Notes: a model not told the origin generated them from the letters alone. Positions 1-13,293 are shown, counted from the stretch's first letter. The stretch: DNA of 64,000 bases from Aeromicrobium piscarium (GCF_007421815.1 NZ_VLNT01000011.1:1-64000); one strand, 5' to 3'. A program made the numbers and translations.

Positions 1-331
1 AACTGGCAGTAAACTGTCTCGGAATCGAGACACCCCACACGAATGCAGGATGCCTAATTAATTCAAAAAATCGTCGACTAAATGACACACTGTTGAGTTA
101 TCAAACATCAGACGCACACCAACGACCTCACCCTGAACGGGATCGTCTGCTGGAAGCTTGTCAAGGTTACACCCTGCGTTTTCACCGAGGCAAGCCCGGG
201 TCGGTTCGGGTGTCGCCCGCCGTTGTCAGCGGCTAGTTTCCGGACCCCCACAGGGCTCCTGGCGTTAACCGTTTCGGTTCGGGCGGCTGCCTTCGGGCCT
301 GATCTCTCAGCCCCTCTCGGCAACAAGAAGA
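1..331 (-). promoter_or_regulatory. rRNA operon leader (16S gene off the left edge)
   Basis: Read on the minus strand, the stretch at about 83-110 carries TTTGATAACTCAACAGTGTG. This closely resembles the TTTGAGAACTCAACAGTGTG motif found just upstream of actinobacterial 16S rRNA genes (the antitermination and processing leader). An AT-rich segment follows at 55-75, which stands out in this GC-rich window. No protein gene fits here. I infer that the 16S gene begins within roughly a hundred bases beyond position 1. The 16S sequence itself is not visible, so the call rests on the leader motif and on two strong upstream promoter-like sites. Confidence 0.6.
164..193 (-). promoter_or_regulatory. Putative rrn promoter P2
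   Basis: A second promoter-like site on the minus strand has TTGCCT (188-193), an 18-nt spacer and TAACCT (164-169). It is downstream of P1 and upstream of the ACTCAACAGTGTG leader motif. Tandem promoters are usual for rRNA operons. Confidence 0.4.
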
Positions 332-361
332 ACACTACACACCCCGTTCCAGAGGGGTCAA
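332..361 (-). promoter_or_regulatory. Putative rrn promoter P1
   Basis: On the minus strand there is a -35-like TTGACC (356-361), an 18-nt spacer, and a -10-like TAGTGT (332-337). The site lies about 55 nt downstream of the tyrS stop codon and fires toward the left edge, where the rRNA leader lies. The fit to a housekeeping sigma-70-type promoter is good. Transcription from it has not been shown. Confidence 0.5.
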
Positions 362-414
362 ACCGGGGGTAGGGTGTTGGCCGTCACACCTGCGGTTCCA
401 GTCCTTTTCGACTG

Positions 415-1671
415 TCACACCAGACGGACGCCCGACACCGAGCGCTTACCCTTGCGCAACACGATCCACTGGCCGTGCAGCGCCGCGTCGGTCTCGACGG
501 TGGCCTCGGGATCGGCGACCCGATCGTTGTTGACATAGGCCCCGCCCTCGACCACCGCACGACGCGCGGCGGACTTCGAGTCGACCAACCCGGACGACAC
601 CAGCGCGTCCACCAGGGAGGTGCCTCGTGGCACCTCGACCGCGCCCGCCTCGGTGAGCGCCGCGGCGAGGGTCGGCTCGGGCAGCTCCGCGAGCTCGCCT
701 CGTCCGAACAACGCCCCGGACGCGAGCTCGGCGGCCTCGGCCTCAGCCCGGCCGTGCACGAGGGAGGTCACCTCCCGGGCCAACAACCGCTGGGCGGTCC
801 GCAGGCCTGGCCTCTCCTGGTGCTCGGCGTCGACCTCGTCGATCTCCTCGACATCGAGGAAGGTCAGCAGCTTGAGGTACTCCCCCACCTTCGCGTCCTC
901 GGCATTGATCCAGAACTGGTAGAACGCGTAGGGACTCGTCAACTCGGGGTCCAGCCACACGGCTCCGCCCTCGGTCTTGCCGAACTTGGTGCCATCGGCC
1001 TTGGTGATGAGCGGGGTAACCAGGCCGTTCACCCGATCGCCGTCCGCGCGGCGCACCAGCTCCACGCCGGCGGAGACATTGCCCCACTGGTCTCCCCCAC
1101 CCATCTGCAGACGGCAGTCGTAGCGGCGGGCGAGTTCGAGGTAGTCCATCGACTGCAGGAGCACGTAGCTGAACTCGGTGTAGCTGATCCCGGACTCCAG
1201 GCGGCTCGCCACCACATCGCGCGCCAGCATCCGGTTGACCGGGAAGTGCTTGCCCACATCGCGCAAGAAGTCGACCACGTTGAGCTCGCCGGTCCAGTCC
1301 AGATTGTTGACCAGCCGTGCGGCGTTCCGCCCCTCGAAGTCGAGGAAGGGCGCTGCCTGCGCGGCAATGGAGTCCACCCATCCCGAGACCACGTCCTTGG
1401 TGTTCATCTGGCGCTCACCGCTCTGCTTCGGATCGCCGATGAGTCCGGTCGCCCCTCCCACCAGCAGCAACGGCTGATGGCCCGCCAGCTGGAGGCGCCG
1501 CATCATCAACAGCTGCATGAGGTGGCCGATGTGCAGGCTGGGCGCCGTCGGGTCGAATCCCGTGTAGTACACCAGCGACCCCCGGTCCAGATCAGCGCGC
1601 AGGGCGTCCAGATCGGTGGACTGCGCGATGAGACCGCGCGCGAGAAGGTCGTCGAGAACGTGCTGAGTCAC
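415..1671 (-). CDS. tyrS: Tyrosyl-tRNA synthetase
   Basis: Class Ic aminoacyl-tRNA synthetase that attaches tyrosine to tRNA-Tyr in the cytoplasm. It has 418 residues from the chosen GTG at 1669-1671, normal for a bacterial TyrRS. HIGH is at residues 47-50, the tyrosine-pocket GGGDQWGN at 191-198 and the KMSKS equivalent KFGKT at 229-233. The last 60 or so residues form an S4 RNA-binding domain. The frame stays open 32 codons further upstream, but GTG is preferred because GAAAGGA lies 6 nt before it and homologues start near here (VTQHVLDDLLARGL). The rRNA operon promoters begin about 55 nt after its stop. No T-box is evident upstream. Confidence 0.97.
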   Translation of the reverse strand: MTQHVLDDLLARGLIAQSTDLDALRADLDRGSLVYYTGFDPTAPSLHIGHLMQLLMMRRLQLAGHQPLLLVGGATGLIGDPKQSGERQMNTKDVVSGWVDSIAAQAAPFLDFEGRNAARLVNNLDWTGELNVVDFLRDVGKHFPVNRMLARDVVASRLESGISYTEFSYVLLQSMDYLELARRYDCRLQMGGGDQWGNVSAGVELVRRADGDRVNGLVTPLITKADGTKFGKTEGGAVWLDPELTSPYAFYQFWINAEDAKVGEYLKLLTFLDVEEIDEVDAEHQERPGLRTAQRLLAREVTSLVHGRAEAEAAELASGALFGRGELAELPEPTLAAALTEAGAVEVPRGTSLVDALVSSGLVDSKSAARRAVVEGGAYVNNDRVADPEATVETDAALHGQWIVLRKGKRSVSGVRLV

Positions 1672-1783
1672 GGGGAAATCCTTTCGAATCGTCGTCCCGA
1701 GCCTAGATGGAGGTGCCTGCCGCGTGGACAAGGGTCCGGCGCATACCAGCCCCTGGGAGCGATACACCGCTACGCACCCCGGG

Positions 1784-1896
1784 GCGGTGAGTAGGCGTCC
1801 TTCCTCACGAAGGGGCGGTGACCTGGCGTCCTTCCGCAGCCATGAAAGGACGCCTACTCACCCGCCTGCATCCCAGAACGGACGCCTACTCACCGC
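1784..1896. repeat. CGGTGA-type hairpin repeat cluster 1
   Basis: Two forward copies of GCGGTGAGTAGGCGTCC or a close variant (1784 and 1815) are followed by two inverted copies, GGACGCCTACTCACC (about 1848 and 1880). They can pair into long hairpins. The cluster fills most of the 286-bp gap between usp and tyrS and lies about 60 nt after the usp stop on the minus strand. It contains no gene. A single inverted copy of the same word recurs at 13612-13629. Confidence 0.8.
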
Positions 1897-1957
1897 CCGA
1901 GGGTGAGCGAGTCGGGCAAGCATGCCATCGCGCGGCGGCACCACGCTGCGGACCGAC

Positions 1958-2338
1958 TCAGGGCTTCACGGCGATGACGGGCATGGGCGCGTCCAGCAGG
2001 ATCATCTGCGTCACCCGGCCCATGAGCATCTTGCCGACGGGGGTGCGCTTGCGGATGCCGATCACCAGGCGCTCAGCCCCGGCCTCGGTGGCCTGCTCGA
2101 TCACGACATCGGCGACATCGAGGGAGGCGGCACGACGGATCTCATAGTCGAGGTCCTCCAGGTCGAACCGCTCGGTGAACTCCGAGAGGTCGATCTCGTG
2201 CGGCTCCTCGAACTCCGGGTCGATCTCGTCGACCGTGATGATCACCAGATGCTGTCCCGTGGCCTGCGCCTCGGCGGCCGCCCAGCGCAGAGCGCCCTTG
2301 CCGAAGTCGTCAGGTCGGTAGGCCACTGCGATCGTCAT
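1958..2338 (-). CDS. Universal stress protein (UspA family)
   Basis: Small cytoplasmic UspA-fold protein of 126 residues, presumably nucleotide-binding. The N-terminus TIAVAYRPD matches strand 1 of the fold. Near the C-terminus, GIRKRTPVGKMLMGRVTQ corresponds to the ATP-binding loop, followed by a hydrophobic strand PMPVIAV. The central part is rich in Asp and Glu. It is divergent from frnE (62 bp apart), so the two may share a regulatory region. The physiological role cannot be read from the sequence. Confidence 0.88.
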   Translation of the reverse strand: MTIAVAYRPDDFGKGALRWAAAEAQATGQHLVIITVDEIDPEFEEPHEIDLSEFTERFDLEDLDYEIRRAASLDVADVVIEQATEAGAERLVIGIRKRTPVGKMLMGRVTQMILLDAPMPVIAVKP

Positions 2339-2400
2339 GGGTCGAGGCTACCGCGTAGAGGCGAGGGAATACCGGGACACCACGGCGCGTTGCGGCAGCT

Positions 2401-3042
2401 GTGAGTGATCCGATCAAGATCGACGTCTGGTCCGATATCGCGTGCCCGTGGTGCTTCATCGGTAAGCGCAGGCTGGCGACGGCCGTCGCCGGCTTCGGCG
2501 GCGAGGTCGAGATCGAGTACCACAGCTTCGAGCTCGCCCCCGATACTCCGGTGGACTTCGAGGGCTCGGAGATCGACTTCCTCGCCGGGCACAAGCGGAT
2601 GCCCGAGGAACAGGTGCGCTCGATGCTCGCCCAGATGACCGAGCTGGCCGCCTCCGAGGGCCTCTCCTACGACTTCGACGCTCTCCAGCACACCAACACC
2701 CGTCTCGCGCACGAGGCGCTCCACGCGGCCAAGGAACAGGGCCGGCAGGCGGACTTCAAGGAACGGCTGCTCACCGCGTACTTCGAGCAGGGCCGTCATG
2801 TCGGCCGGGTCGACGAGCTGGTCGAGCTGGGCGCGGAGATCGGTCTCGACGCCGCCTCGCTGCGTGCTGCGCTGGAGAACGGCACCTATCGCGAGGCCGT
2901 CCAGGCCGATATCGATCAGGCTCGCGAATACGGCATCGGCGGCGTCCCGTTCTACGTCATCGACGGCCGGTGGGCGGTCTCGGGTGCTCAGAGCCCCGAG
3001 GTCTTCGCCGGCGCCCTGGATCAGGCGAGGTCGGCGCGATGA
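2401..3042 (+). CDS. frnE: FrnE-like DsbA-family thiol oxidoreductase
   Basis: Thioredoxin-fold protein of the DsbA/FrnE branch, 213 residues, with no signal peptide and so probably cytoplasmic. The start is GTG. The active-site motif CPWC is at residues 15-18 in SDIACPWCFIGKRRL. The helical insertion and the GIGGVPFYVID segment carrying the cis-Pro are present. It is one of the few plus-strand genes in the window. Its stop overlaps the ATG of a 38-codon ORF encoding a Cys-containing tail like those found fused to some FrnE relatives. Confidence 0.93.
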   Translation: MSDPIKIDVWSDIACPWCFIGKRRLATAVAGFGGEVEIEYHSFELAPDTPVDFEGSEIDFLAGHKRMPEEQVRSMLAQMTELAASEGLSYDFDALQHTNTRLAHEALHAAKEQGRQADFKERLLTAYFEQGRHVGRVDELVELGAEIGLDAASLRAALENGTYREAVQADIDQAREYGIGGVPFYVIDGRWAVSGAQSPEVFAGALDQARSAR

Positions 3043-3155
3043 CCGGCCCGTTCGAGCTCGTCGAGGGCGACGAGAGCCTCGCCTGCGCCGACGGCGTCTG
3101 CGCGCTGCCCTCAGCTCAGCCGGCGGACTCCTCGGAGGACTCCGCCCGGGCGTGA
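3039..3155 (+). CDS. 38-aa ORF with CADGVC motif, ATGA-coupled to frnE
   Basis: A short ORF starts at the ATG that overlaps the frnE stop (ATGA, 3039-3042). It reads MTGPFELVEGDESL, then ACADGVCALP, then a Ser/Glu-rich end. From memory, several actinobacterial FrnE-like proteins end in a tail with a similar Cys-x4-Cys motif. This may therefore be a detached tail made by coupled translation, or joined to FrnE by a frameshift. Its last 40 nt overlap the 3' end of the convergent glycosylase gene. Expression is unproven. Confidence 0.5.
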   Translation: MTGPFELVEGDESLACADGVCALPSAQPADSSEDSARA

Positions 3156-3685
3156 CGCCGGTACGCCGAGACCGTGGGGTCTCCGGTGGCCCAGAGGCGC
3201 CACGGACGGTCGGCGGCGCGGCGGACCCCCACGCGGGGGCCCTCGCTGACTGCGACATCGCTCTGCCGGTCTCCGAGGACGACCGCCGGGCCCATGCGCA
3301 CATCGGTGTCGAGATCGGCCAGGGTGATGCCCAGCGCCCGGGCGAGATTGCCGGGGCCGCGTCCGAGAGCCTCGTGCGCCACCTCTCCGCGTCTCTCACG
3401 CGCCAGCTCGAGCCCGTCGATCACTTCGCCCGCGCGCAGCAGCACCGCCGCGGCCTGCTCGCTCGGCCCAGTGACGATATTGGCGCAGTGATGACCGTGG
3501 ATGCGGTAGACGTACAGCCGCCACGGCGGCCCGTACATGATCTCCGAGCGCGCGGTCCGGGTGTAGGCGTGTGAGGCCGGATCGGTCACGCCGCCGTAGG
3601 CCTCGACCTCGGTGATCCGCACGGTCACTCCGTAGGCGGTGAGCTCCCGGCCGAGCAGGTCGCGGGCACGATCGAGGACCGACAC
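3116..3685 (-). CDS. 3-methyladenine DNA glycosylase (AAG/MPG family)
   Basis: Base-excision-repair glycosylase of the AAG fold, 189 residues, the usual bacterial length. Family features are ITEVEAYGGVTDPASHAYTRTARSE (quoted in parts: ITEVEAYGG, then DPASHAY), which contains the catalytic Glu, then MYGPPWRLYVYRIHG and the GPGNLARALGI segment near residue 120. Proteins of this family remove 3-methyladenine and hypoxanthine. It lies downstream of argH on the same strand, separated by the 23-bp inverted repeat, so it is probably a separate transcript. Its 3' end overlaps the small plus-strand ORF by 40 nt. Confidence 0.93.
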   Translation of the reverse strand: MSVLDRARDLLGRELTAYGVTVRITEVEAYGGVTDPASHAYTRTARSEIMYGPPWRLYVYRIHGHHCANIVTGPSEQAAAVLLRAGEVIDGLELARERRGEVAHEALGRGPGNLARALGITLADLDTDVRMGPAVVLGDRQSDVAVSEGPRVGVRRAADRPWRLWATGDPTVSAYRRHARAESSEESAG

Positions 3686-3740
3686 CCCATCACGCTACCG
3701 ACAGCGTCATCTCACACCCGCTAGCCCCACCTGCTGCGCC

Positions 3741-3803
3741 CGACTTTTGCCGGGTTGTGGCCCTCGAGACCGCTGCGAAAGGGCCACAACCCGGCAAAAG
3801 TCG
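3741..3803. repeat. 23-bp perfect inverted repeat, 17-nt loop (copy 1)
   Basis: The left arm 3741-3763 (CGACTTTTGCCGGG and on) and the right arm 3781-3803 are perfect reverse complements over 23 bp, with a 17-nt loop. It starts 11 nt after the argH stop on the minus strand. The 3' arm ends in AAAAGTCG with no U-run after it, so it is not a textbook intrinsic terminator. A second copy with an identical stem and equal loop length is at 17328-17390. Confidence 0.9.
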
Positions 3804-3813
3804 AACAGGAAGG

Positions 3814-5752
<1,939 letters not shown>

Positions 5753-5754
5753 GC

Positions 5755-6781
<1,027 letters not shown>

Positions 6782-6785
<4 letters not shown>

Positions 6786-7993
6786 GGGAGCACCTCCGCG
6801 AGTACCGAGCGGATCGCCGCGACCGCATCGCGCGCCTGCTGGGAGGTGAGCACGAAAGGCGGCGCGATGCGCAGCCGGTCCGGGGTCGGGGCGTTGACGA
6901 TGACGCCGGCGTCGAGCGCGGCCTTCATGACATCGGCGGCCACCGGACGTTCGAGCACCACGCCGAGCAGCAGCCCTCGTCCGGTCACCTCGACGACGCC
7001 CGGGATCGAGGAGAACTCCTCGACGAAGAGCCGATGAAGCTCGTCCACGGCCGTGAGCAGGTCATCGCGCTCAATCGTGTCGATGACCGCGAGCGCCGCG
7101 CGGGTGGCCACCGGGTTGCCGCCGAAGGTGGTGCCGTGATTGCCGGGACCGAAGAGGCTCCCCGCGTCCCCGACGCCGATGCAGGCGCCGATCGGCATAC
7201 CGCCGCCGAGGCCCTTGGCCAGGGTCACCAGGTCAGGCGTCACTCCCGACGGGGTATGGGCGAACCAGTCACCCGTCCGTCCCACGCCGGTCTGGACCTC
7301 GTCGAACCACAGCAGGGCGCCGTGCTCGCGCGTGACATCGCGCGCCGCCCGCAGGTAGCCCTCCGGAGGGACGACGACTCCCGCCTCGCCCTGGATCGGC
7401 TCGAGGACCACCGCGGCGGTCTCGCCGTCGACCGCCGCCCGCAAGGCATCGGCATCGCCGTACGGCACCCACGTCACCTCACCGGGCAGCGGCTCGAACG
7501 GGGTCCGGTAGGCCTCCTTGGAGGTGAGCGCCAGCGCGCCCATCGTGCGCCCGTGGAAGCTGCCCTCGGCGACCACGAGCTTGGTCCGCCCGGTGCGCCG
7601 GGTGGCCTTCAGCGCGGCCTCGTTCGCCTCGGAACCGGAGTTCGCGAAGAACACCTTGCCCTCGGCCCCGAGCAGCGCCAACAGCTTCTCGGCCAGCTCG
7701 ACCTGGGGCGGCGACGTGAAGAAATTGCTAATGTGACCGAGCGTGGCGATCTGCTCGCTCACGGCCTTCACGAGGGCCGGATGGGCGTGGCCGAGGGCGT
7801 TGACCGCGATACCGGCCAGCAGGTCGATATAGCGATTGCCGTCGGCATCCCACACCTGCGCGCCCTCACCGTGCACGAGCACTCGCTGCGGGTCCCCGAA
7901 GGTGTTCATCAGCGAGCCGCGATAGCGCTCGATCCACTCCGGGCCGCCGGGCCGGGGCTCCCGGCCGTGGATGGGCGTGGTGTCGCCTGTCAT
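6782..7993 (-). CDS. argD: Acetylornithine aminotransferase
   Basis: PLP-dependent class III aminotransferase, 403 residues, converting N-acetylglutamate semialdehyde to N-acetylornithine. Motifs are GSEANE (120-125), [12 protein letters not shown] (230-241) and the PLP lysine K260 in LAKGLGGG. The ATG at 7991-7993 overlaps the argB stop (ATGA). A longer upstream reading frame exists, but it runs through argB and has no family similarity. The argD stop overlaps the ATG of the argF-proximal mini-ORF. Confidence 0.97.
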
Positions 7994-8982
7994 GGCCTCT
8001 CCTTGCTGCTGGTGGTGTACAGGGCGGTGCGCAGGCGGGTCTCCACCCCGGGCAGCACCTGGGTGCCGACACCCTCGTCGGTGAAGAGCTCCAGCAGCAC
8101 CGCATGCGGCGTGCGGCCGTCGACGACCGTCGCCCGGTTCACGCCGCCGCGCACGGCATTCAGGCATGCGGTCATCTTCGGGATCATGCCGCTGGCCAGG
8201 CTCGGCAGCAGGCGCTCGAGGGACTCAGGACTGATCTCTCCGATGACATCGGTGCTGTTCGGCCAGTCGGCGTACAGTCCCTCGACATCGGTCAGCACGA
8301 GCATCTTCTCGGCCTTGAGCGCCGAGGCCAAGGCGCCCGCCGCGATATCGGCGTTGATGTTGTGCACCTGACCCGAGGCATCGGGCGCGACGGTGGACAC
8401 GACCGGGATCCGTCCGGCCTCGATGAGATCGAGTACGGCCTCGGGACGCACACCGGTCACCTCGCCGACGAGACCGATATCGGTCGGCTCGCCGTCGACC
8501 ACCGGCATCGTCTTCTGCGCGGTGAACAGTCCGCCGTCCTCACCGGACATCCCGACGGCGAAGTCGCCGTGGGCGTTCAGGAGGCCGACCAGCTCGCGAC
8601 CGACCTGGCCGGTCAGCACCATCCGCACGATGTCCATCGCCTCGGGGGTGGTGACGCGGTAGCCGCCACGGAACTCCGACTCGATGCCGAGGCGGTCGAG
8701 CATCGCATTGATCTGCGGACCGCCGCCGTGCACCACGACGGGCTTGAACCCGGCGAGTCGCAGGAAGACGATGTCCTCGGCGAAGGCCCGCTTCAAGGTC
8801 TCGTCGGTCATCGCGTTGCCGCCGTACTTCACGACGATGACCTCGCCGTGGTACTTCTTCAGCCACGGGAGCGCGCCCGCGAGCGTGGCGGCCTTGTCGG
8901 TCGCCTCCCGCCAGGAATCGGGATTCCAGACGGTGTCGATGTCATTCGTGTCGTCGGTGTCGTTCATCTCTGACTCGCTCAT
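7990..8982 (-). CDS. argB: Acetylglutamate kinase
   Basis: Phosphorylates N-acetylglutamate, 330 residues. Amino-acid-kinase motifs are VKYGGNAM (51-58) and VHGGGPQI (84-91), and the C-terminal [19 protein letters not shown] block is also present. About 35 residues precede the catalytic core, and the first 15 or so are Asp/Glu-rich ([14 protein letters not shown]), so the protein is slightly long. The ATG overlaps the stop of a 27-codon mini-ORF. In this pathway the kinase is commonly inhibited by arginine, but that cannot be judged here. Confidence 0.96.
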   Translation of the reverse strand: MSESEMNDTDDTNDIDTVWNPDSWREATDKAATLAGALPWLKKYHGEVIVVKYGGNAMTDETLKRAFAEDIVFLRLAGFKPVVVHGGGPQINAMLDRLGIESEFRGGYRVTTPEAMDIVRMVLTGQVGRELVGLLNAHGDFAVGMSGEDGGLFTAQKTMPVVDGEPTDIGLVGEVTGVRPEAVLDLIEAGRIPVVSTVAPDASGQVHNINADIAAGALASALKAEKMLVLTDVEGLYADWPNSTDVIGEISPESLERLLPSLASGMIPKMTACLNAVRGGVNRATVVDGRTPHAVLLELFTDEGVGTQVLPGVETRLRTALYTTSSKERP

Positions 8983-9062
8983 GTCGTCGCCTGCCAGGAG
9001 AGCTCATGGTAGGCAGACGCCACCATGAGAATGCTGATTGTTCGCTCGCTCCGCTCGCTCAC
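8979..9062 (-). CDS. MSERSER mini-ORF (27 aa) between argJ and argB
   Basis: GTG at 9060-9062 overlaps the argJ stop (GTGA), and the TGA at 8979-8981 overlaps the argB ATG (ATGA). It begins (V/M)[11 protein letters not shown] and ends ELSWQATT. The 3' half can fold, with CTCATGGTGGCGTCTGCC pairing with GGCAGGCGACGACATGAG at 16 of 18 positions (two of them G-U), which would bury the argB start. It is 80 nt from its own start to the argB start, the same as each mltG-proximal unit. Confidence 0.55.
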   Translation of the reverse strand: MSERSERTISILMVASAYHELSWQATT

Positions 9063-10210
9063 GTGGAATAGGCCGAGTTCTCGTGGACATAGGCGTGGGT
9101 GAGGTCATTGGTCCAGACGGTCGCCGAGGCGTCTCCGGACTTGAGATCGATCGTGACGGTCACGTGCCGCGGCTCCAGGTCGACGAGGTCGATCGACTCC
9201 CCCACGCCGCTGTCGCGACAGACCCAGACGCCGTTGACGGCGACATCGAGGTTCTGCGGATCGAAGCGGGCATCGCTGGTGCCCACCGACGCCAGGATGC
9301 GGCCCCAGTTCGGATCCTTGCCGAAGATCGCCGTCTTGAACAGATTGCTCCGGGCGACCTCGCGGCCGACCGACAGCGCATCGGCCTCGGTCGCGGCGTT
9401 CACCGTGGTGATCGCGATCTCGTGGTCGGCGCCCTCGGCATCGGCGAGCAGTTGCATCGCCAGATCCCCGCACACCTCGGTCAGCCGCGCCGTGAAGGCA
9501 TCGGCATCGGGCGTCACACCCGATGCGCCGCTCGCCATCAGCAGCACGGTGTCGTTGGTGGACTGGCAGCCGTCGGAGTCGAGCCGGTCGAAGGTCCGGC
9601 TCGTCGCGGCGCGCAGCGCCTCGTCGAGCGTCTCAGCCGGCAGGTCCACGTCGGTGGTGATGACGACGAGCATGGTGGCCAGCGCCGGTGCGAGCATGCC
9701 CGCGCCCTTGGCCATGCCGCCGACCCTCCACCCGTCGCCCTCGCGGACGGACTGCTTGCTGACGTGATCGGTGGTCATGATGGCCGTGGCGGCGGCATCG
9801 CCACCGCCGGCGTCGAGAGCGTCGACCGCCGACCGTACACCGGCCATCAGCTTGTCCTCGTCCAGCAACCGGCCGATGAGCCCGGTGCTGCACACCTGGA
9901 CGTCCACGGCCCCGCTGCCGATCAGCTCGGCGACCAGCTCGGCTGTGCGATGGGTCGTGGCGAAGCCCTCGGCCCCCGTGTAGCAGTTGGCGCCGCCGGA
10001 GTTGAGGATGACCGCGCGGGCGCTGCCGCCCTTGATCGCCTCCTTGCTCCAGAGCACCGGGTTCGCCTGGCAGCGGTTGGAGGTGAACACCGCCGCGGCG
10101 GCCGCGGACGGCCCTTCGTTGACCACGAGGGCGATATCGGGATTGCCACTGTCCTTGAGGCCCGCGGTCACACCCGCGGCCGTGAATCCCTGCGCTGCCG
10201 TGACACTCAT
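9059..10210 (-). CDS. argJ: Bifunctional glutamate N-acetyltransferase / ornithine acetyltransferase
   Basis: Ntn-type, self-processing enzyme of the cyclic arginine pathway, 383 residues. It recycles the acetyl group from acetylornithine to glutamate. The segment KGAGMLAPALATML (169-181) holds the autoproteolysis site, with Thr179 as the expected nucleophile. Conserved NSGGANCYTG (70-79) is also present. ATG at 10208-10210 follows GGGAGGAGC and overlaps the preceding mini-ORF stop. An upstream in-frame start would run into that mini-ORF region and is rejected. Confidence 0.96.
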   Translation of the reverse strand: MSVTAAQGFTAAGVTAGLKDSGNPDIALVVNEGPSAAAAAVFTSNRCQANPVLWSKEAIKGGSARAVILNSGGANCYTGAEGFATTHRTAELVAELIGSGAVDVQVCSTGLIGRLLDEDKLMAGVRSAVDALDAGGGDAAATAIMTTDHVSKQSVREGDGWRVGGMAKGAGMLAPALATMLVVITTDVDLPAETLDEALRAATSRTFDRLDSDGCQSTNDTVLLMASGASGVTPDADAFTARLTEVCGDLAMQLLADAEGADHEIAITTVNAATEADALSVGREVARSNLFKTAIFGKDPNWGRILASVGTSDARFDPQNLDVAVNGVWVCRDSGVGESIDLVDLEPRHVTVTIDLKSGDASATVWTNDLTHAYVHENSAYST

Positions 10211-10317
10211 GCCGCTCCTCCCTGGACCGAGATGTGCTGAGTATTCGTCGACCGGAAGCAGCTCCCGTTGACGACGGGGGAGCACGTCTCGGTACTCGGC
10301 CCGCTTCGCTCGCTCAT
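10207..10317 (-). CDS. MSERS mini-ORF (36 aa) between argC and argJ
   Basis: ATG at 10315-10317 overlaps the argC stop (ATGA), and its TGA overlaps the argJ ATG (ATGA). The peptide begins [11 protein letters not shown] and ends HISVQGGAA. It is the longest of the family, with 107 nt between its start and the argJ start. CCGAGACGTGC can pair with GCACATCTCGG with one mismatch, and GCTCCC pairs with GGGAGC inside. GGAG in the end of argC lies 7 nt before the ATG. Confidence 0.55.
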   Translation of the reverse strand: MSERSGPSTETCSPVVNGSCFRSTNTQHISVQGGAA

Positions 10318-11359
10318 GGGGCCACTCCGATCGTGGTCAGTCCGGTGGTCTCGGGCAGGCCGAGAGCGAGGTTCATCGACTGGATGGCCCCGCCTGCCGT
10401 TCCCTTGACCAGGTTGTCGATCGCGGTGACCGTGACCAGCCGTCCGGCCCTGTCGTCGACGGTGACACCGATGAGCGCCGTGTTGGCGCCGATCGCCGCT
10501 GCCGTGGTGGGCCACTGTCCCTCGGGCAGCACATGCACGAAGGGCTCGTCGGCGTAGACCGCATCGTACGCGTCGCGCACGACCTCGGAGGTCGCGTGCG
10601 AGGCGAGCCGAGCGGTGGCCGTGGCCAGGATGCCCCGGGCCATCGGCACGAGCGTGGGCGTGAACGAGATGGTCGCCTCGTCGGCCCCCGCATGGCGCAG
10701 GTTCTGCAGGATCTCCGGAATGTGCCGGTGGACCCCGCCCACGCCATAGGGCGATGCGGCGCCGAGCCCTTCGGCAGCGAGCAGGTGGGGTTTGAGCGCC
10801 TTGCCCGCACCGGAGAAGCCGTTCGCGAGCACCGCGACCAGGTCGGCGGACTCGACGATGCCGGCGGCGACGGCCGGTTGCAGGCCGAGGGTGACCGCGG
10901 TGACATTGCAGCCAGGCACGGCGATCCGCCGGACGCCCGGGAGCACCTCGCGCTGGCGTGACTCCTCCCCCACGATCAGCTCCGGCAGGCCGTACGGCCA
11001 GGTACCCGCGTGCTCACTGCCGTAGTACGTGGTCCAGTCCGCCGCCGACTCGAGCCGGTGATCGGCCCCGCAGTCGATGACGAGGACATCGTCGGGAAGC
11101 TGCGCGGCGACGGCACCCGAGGCACCGTGCGGCAACGCGAGGAAGACGACATCGTGTCCGGCCAGGTTCTCCGGGGTGGTCTCGGCGACGATCCGGTCGG
11201 CGAGCGGCAGCAGGTGCGGCTGGTGCTGTCCGAAGCGCGTGCCGGCAGTGGACGCACCGGTCAGCGCGCCGATCTCGACCTCCGGATGGGCGAGCAGCAG
11301 CCGCAACACCTCCCCGCCCGCGTAGCCGGTAGCTCCGGTGACGGCGACTTTGATACTCA

Positions 11360-11360
<1 letters not shown>
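10314..11360 (-). CDS. argC: N-acetyl-gamma-glutamyl-phosphate reductase
   Basis: NADPH-dependent reductase for the third step of arginine synthesis, 348 residues. The Rossmann motif GATGYAG is at 9-15 and the catalytic Cys151 lies in [17 protein letters not shown] (75-82) matches the family. Its ATG overlaps the argG stop in a TGATG junction, so argG and argC are translationally coupled. The stop overlaps the ATG of the argJ-proximal mini-ORF. Confidence 0.97.
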
Positions 11361-12826
<1,466 letters not shown>

Positions 12827-12861
12827 CTCGGGGGTCGGCGTGACAGTGGCAGACTCGGGTC

Positions 12862-13293
12862 ATGGAGTTCGTGATCGTCGCCGTGATCGCCCTCGTCGGG
12901 CTGTTCTCTCTGGCATGGATCGCGGAACGACGGCGCCGGAGACGAGAGGCAGTTCGGGCCGAGGCGGCTCAGCTGACCGGCTCGCTGCGCCGTGCGGTGG
13001 CTCCCGTTCCCGAGCTCCTCGACCGCGTTGGCGACTACGCCGCCTATGAGCGGGCGGTATTCGCCGAGGTCCGCGCGGCGGCGGAGGACATACGGCGGAT
13101 CTCCTCCGCCGACGAGGCGCTCGCTGCGCACGATCGGCTGTACACGGCACTCGGCGATCTGTTCGCGATCATCGAGGTGTATCCCGATCTCGTCGCCGAT
13201 GACGCCACGGCGACCCGCATCCGCATCGTGGAGAACGCGCTGGAGGATGCCGCCCGCCGGCGCGCTGAGCTGACCTCGCTCGTGCGGCCCTGA
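12862..13293 (+). CDS. LemA-like membrane-anchored protein
   Basis: 143 residues: one N-terminal transmembrane segment (about 2-21, VIVAVIALVGLFSLAW), then a basic RRRRRR stretch, then a helical domain. AIIEVYPDLVADDATATRIRIVENALEDA resembles the LemA signature (YPDLKAN and on, with the trailing helix); quoted in parts, the key piece is IEVYPDL. It is shorter than typical LemA (about 185) and lacks its hydrophobic C-terminal half. It is divergent from argG and convergent with pheT. Function unknown. Confidence 0.75.
   Translation: MEFVIVAVIALVGLFSLAWIAERRRRRREAVRAEAAQLTGSLRRAVAPVPELLDRVGDYAAYERAVFAEVRAAAEDIRRISSADEALAAHDRLYTALGDLFAIIEVYPDLVADDATATRIRIVENALEDAARRRAELTSLVRP

Noticed and set aside
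475-1794. 439-codon open frame antisense to tyrS
   Set aside because: Same explanation. tyrS has full motifs on the other strand.
3741-3803. Canonical intrinsic terminator
   Set aside because: The stem is strong, but no U-run follows on either strand; kept only as an inverted repeat near a gene end.
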